This document shows, piece after piece, positions 34,141 through 43,335 of a stretch of DNA of 64,000 nt (position 1 is the stretch's first letter; every line of letters starts with the position of its first letter). The notes beneath the pieces were generated by a model. That model saw only the letters and a program-made list of their open reading frames with translations. It was not told where the DNA came from and made no database searches. A program made the position numbers and the translations under genes. The stretch is from an uncultured Eubacteriales bacterium (lineage in GTDB: Bacteria > Bacillota > Clostridia > Oscillospirales > Acutalibacteraceae). The stretch covers positions 1 to 64,000 of the forward strand of contig CAJKBQ010000018.1 in assembly GCA_905198155.1 (NCBI GenBank), read 5' to 3'.

Positions 34141-35978
34141 GCCGCAAGCCGCGCGAAAAGCGCAAAGGGCTGAACCTGTTTCAACGGATATCGATCGGGA
34201 TGCTGTCGATTGTGACGGCTGCTGCACTCACGCTGACCGGCGTGTTTTTTCTGTATTACAGCGCCCGCGCGGAGGAATCCGTTTCGACCAGCACGCGGTT
34301 GATCTCCGAAAATAATGCCAAAGAAGTCGCCAATGTGTTCGGCCGCACGGAAATTGCGATGGAGTCGATGTCTACCGCTACTTCCGGCGTGTGCGAACAG
34401 CTGATGGTGTACAATGGCGACGCGCAGTCGTGCGTGAAGTCGTTCCAGCAGACGCGCGAATTAATCAGCAACTACATCAGCGTTGCCATCCGCCCCATTA
34501 CCCAGCGGTATCATGGGTATTTTTTTGTGGATCGATCGTTTGAGCTGTACGAAAAGCTGACCGTGGTCGATGTGGATACGCCGACGCTCGACGGGCAGAC
34601 GTGGATGTATTCCGACACGCTCGTGGCCGATCAGCCGTGGTACCAAACGGCGCGCGCGGAACCGAACATCAGTCAATGGTTTTTGCGCGACACGTCGGGG
34701 ACGCTGTATATGGCGCGGTGTCTGCAATACATGACGGTGGTCAACTCGGCCGTGCAAAACGTGACGCTTGGCGTGCTGCTGATTAAGCTGGACACGGCGT
34801 GGCTCAGCGAATATGTGGATTTTTCGGAGCTGACGGCCGACACGCTGTTTCTGCTGCTGGATCGCGACAATCGGATTTTGTACGCGGCCGACACCGACCG
34901 CATCGGCGAGACGTACAAGGCCGACACCACCGCTGCGGTGTGCAGGTGGGACGGGCGCAATTATGCGCAGGAAACGACGCCGGTGGAGCCGGGGATGCAG
35001 CTGGTGACGCTGATCCCGTCGGCGGAGCGGATGCAGAGCACGCGCCATGTATATACGCTGTTCGGCGCGGTGCTGGTGTTGGTGCTGCTGGCCAGCGGAA
35101 TCTTTGGCATCGTACTCTCCCGGCGCATTGCCAGCCCCATTTTGGACTTGGCCAATCATATGCGTACGCAGCAGATGGCGCACATTGCGCCCGCGCATCC
35201 GATTTCCGACGACGACGTCCGGATCCTGTACCAAAGTTACAACGATCTGGTGGACCAGGTGCAGGAATCGATCCGCAAAAAGCTGGAATATGCGCACCGG
35301 GAAAAGGAATTGGAGCTGCGGGTGATGCAGGCGCAGATCAATCCGCACTTCCTGTGCAACTCGCTGAACACGGTGTACAACCTAGCGACGCTGCACAACG
35401 AACCGGAGATCGCACGGGCGGTCTCGTCGCTGTGCGTGTTCCTGCGGTACAACATTTCTGCGCCGCAGATTGAGATTCCGCTCCAACGCGAGCTGGATAT
35501 GCTGGAAAATTACATCACGCTGCAAAACTTTTTGCTGGGCGACCGCGTGCTGTTCGATTACGATATCCGGATCAACTGCGACAGCATCCGCATTCCGAAG
35601 ATGCTGCTCCAGCCGCTGGTGGAAAACTGCATTCTGCACGGGATGCACGACGGCGGCGTGGATATCCGGATCACGTGCCGGTTCGACGACCGGTTTTTCA
35701 CGCTGATGGTCGCCGACGACGGCGACTGCGACATTGCTGCGATCAACAAGCGTCTCGAAGGCGCGATGACCGAGTCCGATCTGAAAGCCCACGGGTTCGG
35801 CGTGCGCAACGTCAACCAGCGGATTCAGATGCGGTACGGACCGGAATATGGGCTGCATTTTGAGAAAAACACGACCAACGACACCGTGGCCTGCATTCAG
35901 CTGCCGATCGATTTGATTACGTTCTCGCGCCCGGCTGCTGCGCCGGTGTCGTGGCAGATGAAGATTCCGGATTTTTAA
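34137..35978 (+). CDS. Sensor histidine kinase, YesM-like (importer 2)
   Basis: A 613-residue membrane kinase: N-terminal helix (about 20-40), a large extracellular sensor domain, a second helix (VLVLVLLASGIFGIVL), a HAMP-like segment, the His-kinase motif ELRVMQAQINPHFLCNSLN with H404, and an ATPase domain (PLVENCILHG, DDGDC, HGFGVRNVNQRI). It senses an external signal, presumably the importer's sugar, and phosphorylates the adjacent regulator. Start overlaps the regulator stop. Confidence 0.94.
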   Translation: MSRKPREKRKGLNLFQRISIGMLSIVTAAALTLTGVFFLYYSARAEESVSTSTRLISENNAKEVANVFGRTEIAMESMSTATSGVCEQLMVYNGDAQSCVKSFQQTRELISNYISVAIRPITQRYHGYFFVDRSFELYEKLTVVDVDTPTLDGQTWMYSDTLVADQPWYQTARAEPNISQWFLRDTSGTLYMARCLQYMTVVNSAVQNVTLGVLLIKLDTAWLSEYVDFSELTADTLFLLLDRDNRILYAADTDRIGETYKADTTAAVCRWDGRNYAQETTPVEPGMQLVTLIPSAERMQSTRHVYTLFGAVLVLVLLASGIFGIVLSRRIASPILDLANHMRTQQMAHIAPAHPISDDDVRILYQSYNDLVDQVQESIRKKLEYAHREKELELRVMQAQINPHFLCNSLNTVYNLATLHNEPEIARAVSSLCVFLRYNISAPQIEIPLQRELDMLENYITLQNFLLGDRVLFDYDIRINCDSIRIPKMLLQPLVENCILHGMHDGGVDIRITCRFDDRFFTLMVADDGDCDIAAINKRLEGAMTESDLKAHGFGVRNVNQRIQMRYGPEYGLHFEKNTTNDTVACIQLPIDLITFSRPAAAPVSWQMKIPDF

Positions 35979-35989
35979 GCAGACAAAAG

Positions 35990-36034
35990 CCGCCGGCAGC
36001 CCTGTGGAAGTTCACAAAGCTGCCGGCGGTTTTT
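35990..36034. terminator. Strong terminator between convergent genes
   Basis: CCGCCGGCAGC (35990-36000) pairs with GCTGCCGGCGG (36019-36029), followed by TTTTT; A-rich on the other flank, so it may work for both strands. Confidence 0.88.
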
Positions 36035-36052
36035 CGGCATGGATTCCGGCAA

Positions 36053-37126
36053 TTACTGCACCCATTCGCCGGACACGCTGCGGCCAAAATAGTCGATGTC
36101 CAGCACTTCGCCCAGCAGGGGAACGGTGTCGCGAAAAATGGCGGAAAACGTCGGTTCGTCCGCAACAAACAGATCGATGTAGCAAAAATCCGACCCTTGC
36201 GCCATGCCCAGCACATAGCCCAGGCGGTATTCGTCCATCAGCTGTTCGACTTTGCCGTTCAGCTCGGCGCGCTTTTCCATGAAGGCGTGCGGGTCGGCGG
36301 TGTCCGTGGGGTAGTAGAGGTAGCAGTACATCCCGCCCATGTGCATCAGCTCTTCGGACTCGGAAAACGGCGAATCGATCAGCTGCGGGTGGCGGGTGAA
36401 GCCCATTTGGATGTCTTCGCGCATTCCGTCGCCGTGCTCTTCGTCGCCGTGGTAGCCGTAGCAGATGGCCGTGGGGTCTTTGAGCATCAGCCAGCCGCGC
36501 TCCGCCGGCGTGCGGCGCACGGTACCGCAGAATTCGGCCAGCGTCATCCGGGTGCCGGGGAACGGCGGATTCGGCTCGGCGGGCGCGCACGCGATGTCGC
36601 CGATGTACAGCTCGGCGTATGCGGCGCCCAGCAGCATGAAAAACAGCGTGCGGCAAAACACGCGGCTTTCCGTCCGGTGCTCCGCAGAAAACAGCGGAGA
36701 CACCGCGTTCACCTGATATTTCTGCTCGGCATCGTCCACCACGCAGTACACGGTAAACGCATCCGGATCCCATTGCATCCCCATCGCAGACAGCAGCTGC
36801 GCCAGTTCCGCCTCCGTCGGGTGCCCAAACGGCTGAACCGTCCACCCGGGCGTGTCAGGTGCCAGGTATGCCCAATACCGGCTCACCAGCTGGGCGGTTT
36901 TGTCCCCGCGCGGGCACATCATCAGTACATAACCGTCCGCCGATTTGGCAACGGTGGCCAACGGCGGCAGTTTCAGCCGGATCAGAAAGTGATTGATGGC
37001 GGCCGACGCCAGCTGCGTTTCGCCCCGATCAATCAATTCGCGCAGCGTCGGCTCCTGATCGGCAAAGCTTTCCCAGAAAAAACGGATGCGCGCTTTGAGC
37101 GTCTGATCATCGATGGACTGTTTCAT
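36053..37126 (-). CDS. Uncharacterised protein (357 aa)
   Basis: No family is recognised. The product is soluble, acidic and rich in aromatic residues, with no signal peptide. Visible features: a helical N terminus (MKQSIDDQTLKARIRFFWESFADQEPTL cannot be assigned), VFCRTLFFMLLGAAYAEL and GYHGDEEHGDG. The ATG at 37126 has AAGGAGCGGG upstream and its own promoter, so it is probably real and separately transcribed. Codon use matches its neighbours. Confidence 0.75.
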   Translation of the reverse strand: MKQSIDDQTLKARIRFFWESFADQEPTLRELIDRGETQLASAAINHFLIRLKLPPLATVAKSADGYVLMMCPRGDKTAQLVSRYWAYLAPDTPGWTVQPFGHPTEAELAQLLSAMGMQWDPDAFTVYCVVDDAEQKYQVNAVSPLFSAEHRTESRVFCRTLFFMLLGAAYAELYIGDIACAPAEPNPPFPGTRMTLAEFCGTVRRTPAERGWLMLKDPTAICYGYHGDEEHGDGMREDIQMGFTRHPQLIDSPFSESEELMHMGGMYCYLYYPTDTADPHAFMEKRAELNGKVEQLMDEYRLGYVLGMAQGSDFCYIDLFVADEPTFSAIFRDTVPLLGEVLDIDYFGRSVSGEWVQ

Positions 37127-37162
37127 ATTACATTCCCGCTCCTTGTTTTTTGTGCTGCACTC

Positions 37163-37191
37163 AGCATACCACATTCGCGGCCAAATGTCAA
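37163..37191 (-). promoter_or_regulatory. Promoter of the uncharacterised 357-residue protein
   Basis: Minus-strand TTGACA (37191-37186), 17 bases, TATGCT (37168-37163). Confidence 0.8.
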
Positions 37192-37194
37192 ACG

Positions 37195-38073
37195 TTATTT
37201 CAGGCCGATTTTCGCAAAGTAGGCATCGCTGCTGCTGCCGGACGGACGAATCCAGCGCTTCATGCCGTACAGACTGTCCGGCCCGCGCACCGTGGTCACG
37301 CCGCTTTCGCACGACAGCGACGCGGCAAACCCTAAGTCCCGGATCAGCGATTCGGACACGGCGGTGTAGGCGCCAAACGGGTAGACAAAGGTGTCCGGCG
37401 TGGTGCCCAGCTCGTCGGCGATGCGCTGTTGGAGTTTGCAGATGTCGGACCCGACGGTGTGCGCGTACGATTCGGCCGGTTCGCCGCGGCGGTTGGCGCA
37501 GCCGTGGCGGTGACTGTCGTAGGTATGCAGGTTATAGGTGTGGTTCTGCACTTCGACCAGGCCGGACGCCTGCATTTCGCGCAGCTGATCCCAGGTGCAG
37601 TGCGAATAGTAGGCGTTGGTTTCGCCGGTTTCCGAAAATGCGTCGCTGTACCGGCCGATGATTGAAATGACCGCCTTGGCGTTCAGCGCTTTCAGGATGG
37701 GGAATCCGTAAAGGTAGTTGTTGTAGTACCCGTCGTCGAACGTGAGGACCACCGGCTTTTCCGGGAGCGTACCGGTTCCGTTGGCATAGCGGATAACTTC
37801 CGACATGGTGACTGTGGTGTAGCCGTGCGATTGCAGGTACTGCACATCCCGGCGGAACTGGTCGGGCGAAACGACGTACTGCCCGGCGCGCGATGCGTCG
37901 CGCAGCAGGCTGTGATACATCAGGATCGGGACGGGCGTACCGTCCGGCGCCGCTGCCGGAACGGCACACGATGCGTGCAGGCCATACGCCGCACCGCACA
38001 GCGCCAGTGCCAGCACCAGCAGCAGCGCGATGAGCGCCGGCCGACGCAGCCGAATTACCGCCGAAAAACGCAT
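37195..38073 (-). CDS. Polysaccharide deacetylase family protein
   Basis: A 292-residue NodB-type carbohydrate esterase with an N-terminal signal/anchor helix (ALIALLLVLALALCGAAYG), so extracytoplasmic. Motifs: ILMYHSLL at the domain start, VVLTFDDGYYNNYL (metal and base Asp), the VEVQNHTYNLH motif (HxxxH metal ligands) and FVYPFGAY. Likely deacetylates cell-wall or other amino-sugar polymers. The ATG overlaps the stop of the M23 gene (TGATG), and AAGGAGGG lies upstream. Confidence 0.92.
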   Translation of the reverse strand: MRFSAVIRLRRPALIALLLVLALALCGAAYGLHASCAVPAAAPDGTPVPILMYHSLLRDASRAGQYVVSPDQFRRDVQYLQSHGYTTVTMSEVIRYANGTGTLPEKPVVLTFDDGYYNNYLYGFPILKALNAKAVISIIGRYSDAFSETGETNAYYSHCTWDQLREMQASGLVEVQNHTYNLHTYDSHRHGCANRRGEPAESYAHTVGSDICKLQQRIADELGTTPDTFVYPFGAYTAVSESLIRDLGFAASLSCESGVTTVRGPDSLYGMKRWIRPSGSSSDAYFAKIGLK

Positions 38074-39146
38074 CACGATCCCTCCTTGGATTCGGACTTG
38101 GACGGAAACGGCTGCGGCAGTTCGCCGCGCAGGTAGGCTTCCACGTCCGGTTCGCTGTACGACACGGCGCGGTAATATTCCTTCGTGTCCGCCACACGCA
38201 CCACCGGCGACCGGTGCTGCTGCAAAAACTTCGTCAGTTCGTACAGGTCGATCCACACCTGGTTCGGGCCGTCTTTTTGGGCTTCGTCGAAGATCAGTTC
38301 CAGACCGATGTGCAGGTGATTGGTGGTAATGTTGTTCGTATTTTCGACGGTGCTGTATCCGGTGCGGCCGACGTAGCCGATGACATCCCCGGCGCGCACC
38401 ACTGCGCCGCGCCGGACGTCCGGGTGATAGGGGCGGTTTTGGCGCATATGGGCGTAGTAGTAATAGCGCTTGCCGTCGAAGCTGCGGATGCCGACGCGCC
38501 AGCCGCCGTATTGGTTCCAGCCCAGCTCTTCCACCACGCCGGACTCCACCGCGACGATCGGCGTGCCGATGGCGCACATCAGGTCGTGGCCGAAGTGCTT
38601 GCGGTTGTAGCCGTAGGTGCGCGCGGCGCAGAAATCGTCGTAGTGGTCAAAATAGAACCCGCGCGCGATGGGCGAGAACGCTTTGAGACCGTACTGCGTC
38701 ACCCACTGGCGCCGGCCGTCCGACTCCGTGTATTCCGAATATTCGCCCAGAAATCCGTTCAGCACCGCGCCGTATGCCTGGGTGTAGTATTCGTAATACG
38801 CCATCCCGGCGGTCAGCTCCGCCATGGACGCGCCGGCGCGGCGGCGCTGCACCAGTTCGTCCAGATCGGCGGCGCGGTAGCGGCTGAAATCGCCGCCGTA
38901 TTTTGCGCCCAGGTAGCTCAGCAGTTCCACCCAGTTCAGCGGGTCGGCATCCGCGTGCGACGAAATATCGTAATTCATCGCACGCGTCAGGGCGTCCGCC
39001 GGGAGGTCAAAATCGACCCATTTGACCAAAGCCGCGGCTTCGGCGGCCGGTTCTGCCGTCCAAAGGATTTGATTGTACGGCGCAGCAAATGCCGCCGCAC
39101 CGCACAGCAATGCAGCCGCGGCCAACGCTGCGGTCCATTTTTTCAT
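38073..39146 (-). CDS. M23 family metallopeptidase
   Basis: A 357-residue secreted or membrane-anchored peptidase, beginning MKKWTAALAAAALLCGAAAFA. The LytM-like zinc site is visible as HFGHDLM (HxxxD) and HLHIGLE (HxH), so the enzyme is probably active on peptidoglycan cross-bridges. An upstream region of about 170 residues has no recognised domain. The ATG at 39146 is the one giving a clean signal; the RBS is weak and in-frame starts at 39191 or 39212 are possible. It is coupled to the deacetylase gene, suggesting a joint cell-wall role. Confidence 0.9.
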   Translation of the reverse strand: MKKWTAALAAAALLCGAAAFAAPYNQILWTAEPAAEAAALVKWVDFDLPADALTRAMNYDISSHADADPLNWVELLSYLGAKYGGDFSRYRAADLDELVQRRRAGASMAELTAGMAYYEYYTQAYGAVLNGFLGEYSEYTESDGRRQWVTQYGLKAFSPIARGFYFDHYDDFCAARTYGYNRKHFGHDLMCAIGTPIVAVESGVVEELGWNQYGGWRVGIRSFDGKRYYYYAHMRQNRPYHPDVRRGAVVRAGDVIGYVGRTGYSTVENTNNITTNHLHIGLELIFDEAQKDGPNQVWIDLYELTKFLQQHRSPVVRVADTKEYYRAVSYSEPDVEAYLRGELPQPFPSKSESKEGS

Positions 39147-39224
39147 TCGTTCTCGTCGTTTGATGGCTGCTCCCCTCTTTTCTGCGGGCATGGATACTTT
39201 ATCCGTATGCACGCAGGCGGGAAA

Positions 39225-39599
39225 TCATTCCGGGCGGCGTTTGCGGTGCAGCAATTCCGCCAGCCCGAACAGCAGCAGGAACACCGCAAACCCTTTCCGC
39301 AGGAAGCCGCCGCCGATTTGCGGGCCAAGCTGCGCGCCGAGCCATGCGCCCAGCACACCGGCCGGCGCCGTCCGCCGCCACAAACGCCAGTCAATCTGCT
39401 TTTTGCGGCTGTGCAGCACGATGGCCGCCGCGGCGCACGGCAGAAAAAATGTGAGGTTGATGCCCTGCGCTTGGAGCTGCGGCAGACCGGCGCACAGCGT
39501 GAGGTACAGAATCAGCACGCTGCCGCCGCCCAAGCCCATTGCGCCGAGCGCACCGGCGGCAAATCCGGCAGCCAGCGCCGCCCAATTCAGCGCATCCAT
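39225..39599 (-). CDS. TSUP-family (TauE/SafE) half transporter, second half
   Basis: A 124-residue membrane protein with about four helices, resembling one half of a TSUP anion exporter (usual length about 250). It has the repeated motif GALGAMGLGGGSVLILYLTL. Its ATG (39599) lies inside the end of the upstream half-size gene, overlapping 13 bases in another frame. The two are probably subunits of one transporter. Substrate unknown (sulfite, sulfoacetate or similar anions in the family). Confidence 0.85.
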   Translation of the reverse strand: MDALNWAALAAGFAAGALGAMGLGGGSVLILYLTLCAGLPQLQAQGINLTFFLPCAAAAIVLHSRKKQIDWRLWRRTAPAGVLGAWLGAQLGPQIGGGFLRKGFAVFLLLFGLAELLHRKRRPE

Positions 39600-39946
39600 A
39601 ACCGCACCGCCGCCCACAGCATAAACAGGCCGAATATGCGCCGCAGCAGGTCGGCCGGAACGTGCGGCAGCAGTGCCGCGCCGGCCAGCGCGCCCAGCAG
39701 TCCGCCCGGCAGATACGGCAGGGCGTCCGCCCAATCGAACAGGCCGCCGCCGCGGTATGCCAGTGCGCTCACAACGCAGACCGGCAGGATGACTGCGACG
39801 CTGGTGGCGTGGGCGCGCCGCGTATCGCACCCGGCGCGGCGCAGCACCGGAACAGCGATCAGGCCGCCGGCCGCGCCCAGCAGTCCGTTGACCAGTCCGG
39901 CGGCTGCGCCGCCCAATGCGGCGCGGAGCGATGCATATTTTTTCAT
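39587..39946 (-). CDS. TSUP-family (TauE/SafE) half transporter, first half
   Basis: A 119-residue membrane protein with about four helices and the conserved GLVNGLLGAAGGLIAVPVLRR segment. It matches the N-terminal half of TSUP proteins. Its stop overlaps the start of the second half gene by 13 bases in a different reading frame, so a single frame-shifted gene is an alternative reading. Each half has its own start, and the two halves carry equivalent glycine-rich motifs. Confidence 0.85.
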   Translation of the reverse strand: MKKYASLRAALGGAAAGLVNGLLGAAGGLIAVPVLRRAGCDTRRAHATSVAVILPVCVVSALAYRGGGLFDWADALPYLPGGLLGALAGAALLPHVPADLLRRIFGLFMLWAAVRLWMR

Positions 39947-40010
39947 TGGAAACCGTCCCCTTTCGGGGGTAGTATCGGCGATTGGGCGCGGTTTTACGCA
40001 GACGGGCGCA

Positions 40011-40041
40011 AAAAAAGCGAAGCCTTCGGGCTTCGCTTTTT
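40011..40041 (-). terminator. Terminator of the rimP-infB-ribF operon
   Basis: AAGCGAAGCC / GGCTTCGCTT with a TTCG loop and A and T runs on the flanks. It is about 25 bases past the ribF stop codon. Confidence 0.93.
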
Positions 40042-40064
40042 GGCATGTTGTAATATTATGGCGA

Positions 40065-40982
40065 TTATGGATTGATCGGATTCGTTTCGCCCATTTGCGC
40101 CAGCACGCGTTCGGCGGCGGCCGCATCGCGCGTGATCTGCTGCCGCAGCAGCTCGATGGAATCGAATTTTTGCTCCGGGCGCAGGAATTGCAGCAGCTGC
40201 ACCGGCACGCATTTGCCGTACAGGTCGCCGCGGTACCCGGCGATGCAGGTTTCGGCCAGCGGGCCGTCTGCGCCGACGGTCGGCTTCACGCCGATGTTGG
40301 TGACGGCGTGGTACCGGCGGCCGTCGATGGTGACGGCGGCGGCATACACGCCGAATTTCGGCAGGACAAACGATTCTGGGAACGGCTGATTGATCGTCGG
40401 CAGACCGATGGTACGCCCCAGTGCACGGCCGTGAACAACCGGAAAGTCGATTTCGTACGGGCGGCCGAGCATCCGAGCAGCAGCTTTCATCTCTCCGGCG
40501 GTGACCGCGGCGCGGATGCGCGTGGAGCTGACGGGGGCGCCGTCCATGGTCACCGGCTCCGCCACCGCCGTTTCGATGCCATACCGGGCGCACAGCCGCA
40601 TCAGCGCATCGCTGTCCCCGGCGCCGCGGCAGCCGAACCGGTAGTTGAACCCGCACGACACGCGGCGCGCGTGCAGGCGGCGGTGCAGGATATCGCGCAC
40701 AAACGTTTCCGGCGTCAGATCCCGCAGCGACGCGAAGTCCGCCAGGTACAGCCGGGCAATCCCCAGTTCCGCCAGCTGCGCGTGCTGCTGGCGCGCCGAC
40801 GTCAATTGGCGCGTGTGCTTCACCGCCGGGATCAGATCCCGGAACGTAAACACCGCCGGCGTCAGCGCCGGATCCGTCTGTACCGCACGCAGCACCTGTA
40901 CATGGCCGATGTGAATCCCGTCGAAGCCGCCGAGCGCCAGCGCCAGCGGACGATCCGACGTCAATTGGTCGCAAATCTGCAT
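40065..40982 (-). CDS. ribF: Bifunctional riboflavin kinase/FAD synthetase
   Basis: Makes FMN and FAD from riboflavin. The 305-residue protein has the N-terminal nucleotidyltransferase site (LGGFDGIHIGH), the SSTRIR motif, and the C-terminal riboflavin kinase domain (GRALGRTIGLPTINQP, GVYAAAV, TNIGVKPT). The ATG at 40982 follows GGGGGAG. It is the last gene of the operon, 17 bases after truB, a frequent pairing in Firmicutes. Confidence 0.96.
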   Translation of the reverse strand: MQICDQLTSDRPLALALGGFDGIHIGHVQVLRAVQTDPALTPAVFTFRDLIPAVKHTRQLTSARQQHAQLAELGIARLYLADFASLRDLTPETFVRDILHRRLHARRVSCGFNYRFGCRGAGDSDALMRLCARYGIETAVAEPVTMDGAPVSSTRIRAAVTAGEMKAAARMLGRPYEIDFPVVHGRALGRTIGLPTINQPFPESFVLPKFGVYAAAVTIDGRRYHAVTNIGVKPTVGADGPLAETCIAGYRGDLYGKCVPVQLLQFLRPEQKFDSIELLRQQITRDAAAAERVLAQMGETNPINP

Positions 40983-40999
40983 ATGATCTCCCCCATGCA

Positions 41000-41908
41000 T
41001 CAATCGGAATCCGCGCCGAACAGCCGCAGTACGGCTACTTCCTGCGCGTCGGCGCGGAAAGTGCCCAGCCCCACGAACCGGCCGGCCGGGTCGTGCAGCC
41101 GGAACTGCGTGCCGTCCGATACGGATTTGCGCAGCGGCAGTCGGTCGGCCGCCAATGCACCGCCGTTGGCGAAGCGGCGCGCCTGATTGTCCGTCACGCG
41201 CAGCACCGGCAGCGACCCGAACAGCGTTTCCACCGGGCGCAGGTGCGCAGCGGCCGTTTCCGGATCCATGGCGCGCACATCCGCCAGCGGAACGGCGTCC
41301 GCCAGGGTAAATCCGCACGCCGCCGTGCGCCGCAGCGCCGTCATCACCGCGCCGCAGCCGAGCGCTTCGCCCAAGTCGGCGATTAACGTTCGGATGTAGG
41401 TGCCTTTGGAACAGCGCACGCGCAATTGCCCCGTCCCGGACGGCGGGTCGAACGCCAGCACCGTCAGCTCATGCACCGTAACCGGGCGCGCCGGACGATC
41501 GACTTCAATGCCCTGCCGCGCCAGGTCGTACAGCCGGACGCCGTTCTGCCGGACGGCCGACATCATCGGCGGGATTTGCAGAATCTCGCCGCGCAGCGGG
41601 GCGCACGCGCGTTCCACGTCGGCCGGTAACGCGTCAAACGGCGATTCCGCCTGCACGGTTCCCCAAATATCCTGCGTGTCGGTGCGCAGTCCGAGGCGGA
41701 ACGACGCGTCGTACGCCTTGTCGCTGTCCGGCAGCAGCGAGGCCGCGCGCGTCGCGTTCCCCACCAAAATCGGCAGCACGCCGGTCGCCATCGGGTCGAG
41801 CGTGCCGGTATGGCCGATCTTGCGGGTGCGGAACACACGGCGCAGCACTGCGACAGCGTCGAACGACGTGAATTCCTGCGGCTTGTCCAAAATCAGTACG
41901 CCGTTCAC
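41000..41908 (-). CDS. truB: tRNA pseudouridine(55) synthase
   Basis: Forms pseudouridine 55 in the T-loop. The 302-residue protein starts VNGVLILDKPQEFTSFDAV, has the catalytic Asp in KIGHTGTLDPMATGVLP and the KGTYIRTLIADLG motif. The GTG start at 41908 overlaps the nrnA stop; GGAGGGC lies upstream. The C-terminal part carries a PUA-like region. Confidence 0.96.
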   Translation of the reverse strand: MNGVLILDKPQEFTSFDAVAVLRRVFRTRKIGHTGTLDPMATGVLPILVGNATRAASLLPDSDKAYDASFRLGLRTDTQDIWGTVQAESPFDALPADVERACAPLRGEILQIPPMMSAVRQNGVRLYDLARQGIEVDRPARPVTVHELTVLAFDPPSGTGQLRVRCSKGTYIRTLIADLGEALGCGAVMTALRRTAACGFTLADAVPLADVRAMDPETAAAHLRPVETLFGSLPVLRVTDNQARRFANGGALAADRLPLRKSVSDGTQFRLHDPAGRFVGLGTFRADAQEVAVLRLFGADSD

Positions 41909-42864
41909 GCTTTGCCCTCCGCCTGCACAAACGGCGCGCACGCGGCCAGCAGCCGCTGCACCACGTCGTCGCAGCGGCCGGACAGGCGGCATCCGGCGGC
42001 GCGCACATGGCCGCCGCCGCCCAGCGTGCGGCAGAGCGCCGACGCATCGACCGATTCGGTGGTGCGCACCGAGACTTTGTAGTCGCCGGGGGCGCGTTCG
42101 CGGACGGTGAGGCCGATGTCTACCCCGGCGATGTTGCGCGGGATGGGCGCCAGGCCGTCGAGGTCGCTGTCCGTCGCGCCGGAGGCGGCGATCATGTCCA
42201 GCGACAGGCGCATCACCGCCACGCGGCCGTCGTAGGCATATTGCAGTCCGTCGAGCGCCATGCGCTCAATGGCCAGGCGGCTGGGCGTTTTGATTTCAAA
42301 CATTTGCATATTGATGGCCGCAGCGTCTGCACCGGCTTCCATCAAATCGGCGGCCAGCCGCAGCGTACGGGGCGTGGTGTTGGAGTAGCGGAAGCAGCCG
42401 GTGTCGGTACACAGGCCGGTGTACAGGCAGTTCGCAATGTCCCGGTTCAGCGGGACACCGAGCGCGTGCAGCACCTGCGCGATCAGCTCGCACGCGGCGG
42501 CGGCCGATGCATCCACCAGCGATTCGCGCGTCCACCCGGTGTTGGAGCCGTGGTGATCGATGCCCAGATCGGCGGCAAATTCGTATTGCTCGCGCAGCGT
42601 ACCCAGCAGCTGCGGGTCGGCGAGATCGACCGCAACGACAAAGTCGGGGTCAAACGTCTGCACCGTCAGCGGCGCCAGCATAGATTGGTATTTGCCCGGG
42701 ACGGGGTCGGCGCATACAAACTGCGCCTGCTTGCCCAGCGCGCGCAGCCCCAGGCAGAGTGCACCCGCGCAGCCCAGTGTGTCGCCGTCCGGCGACTGAT
42801 GCGTCAGTACGCGGATGCGGTCGTGCGCGGCCAGCCGGGCGGCCGCTTCCTGAACGGTAATCAT
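41905..42864 (-). CDS. nrnA: DHH-family phosphoesterase, NrnA-like oligoribonuclease/pAp phosphatase
   Basis: A 319-residue cytoplasmic enzyme degrading nano-RNAs and pAp in Firmicutes. DHH-type metal-binding motifs: THQSPDGDTLG, VVAVDLADP, GIDHHGSN and TDTGCF; the DHHA1 motif is CRTLGGGGHVRAAGC. The start overlaps the rbfA stop. Its position between rbfA and truB is typical. Confidence 0.94.
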   Translation of the reverse strand: MITVQEAAARLAAHDRIRVLTHQSPDGDTLGCAGALCLGLRALGKQAQFVCADPVPGKYQSMLAPLTVQTFDPDFVVAVDLADPQLLGTLREQYEFAADLGIDHHGSNTGWTRESLVDASAAAACELIAQVLHALGVPLNRDIANCLYTGLCTDTGCFRYSNTTPRTLRLAADLMEAGADAAAINMQMFEIKTPSRLAIERMALDGLQYAYDGRVAVMRLSLDMIAASGATDSDLDGLAPIPRNIAGVDIGLTVRERAPGDYKVSVRTTESVDASALCRTLGGGGHVRAAGCRLSGRCDDVVQRLLAACAPFVQAEGKA

Positions 42865-43247
42865 TCCGGCTGCTCCTTCCCCGGCGCGTCGTGCAGCGCG
42901 CTTTGCTGCTTCAATTCTTCCAGCTTACGGGAAATCTCCGCGCTGTACGCGATGGAGTCGCTGGCGATGAATTGCAGCTTCGGTACGTGCCGCAGCGACA
43001 GGCGGCTGCCCAGCTCGGTGCGGATATACCCGGCGGCGCTGGTCAACCCTTCGACGGCCTTCTGCGCGCGCGCCAGCCCCTCCATGGCGCTGACGGTCAC
43101 TTTGCAGTACGACAGGTCGCTGCTGACTTCGACCCGCACAATGCTCAGCAGGATCCCCTGCACGCGCGGATCTTTGAGCGTACGGAAGATGTCGGTCAGT
43201 TCCCGCCGAATGTCTTCGGAATTGCGCTGATATTTATGACTCGGCAT
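42861..43247 (-). CDS. rbfA: 30S ribosome-binding factor RbfA
   Basis: Assists late 30S assembly. The 128-residue KH-like protein starts MPSHKYQRNSEDIRRELTDI and contains LKDPRVQGILLSIVRVEVSSDLSYCKVTVS and the helix-turn SAAGYIRTELGSRLSLRHVPKLQF. The ATG at 43247 has AAAGGAG upstream. It directly follows infB. Confidence 0.96.
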   Translation of the reverse strand: MPSHKYQRNSEDIRRELTDIFRTLKDPRVQGILLSIVRVEVSSDLSYCKVTVSAMEGLARAQKAVEGLTSAAGYIRTELGSRLSLRHVPKLQFIASDSIAYSAEISRKLEELKQQSALHDAPGKEQPE

Positions 43248-43335
43248 GGTGTCCGTGTCTCCTTTCACATTTGATATTGACGGCAAAGGGGCGGATGAAT
43301 TTCCCCCGCCCCTGCCGATTGATCCGATTGTGGAA

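Noticed and set aside
39225..39946. Single TSUP gene with a sequencing frameshift
   Set aside because: Each half has its own start codon and one full motif set, which fits two genes better, but the alternative cannot be excluded without resequencing.
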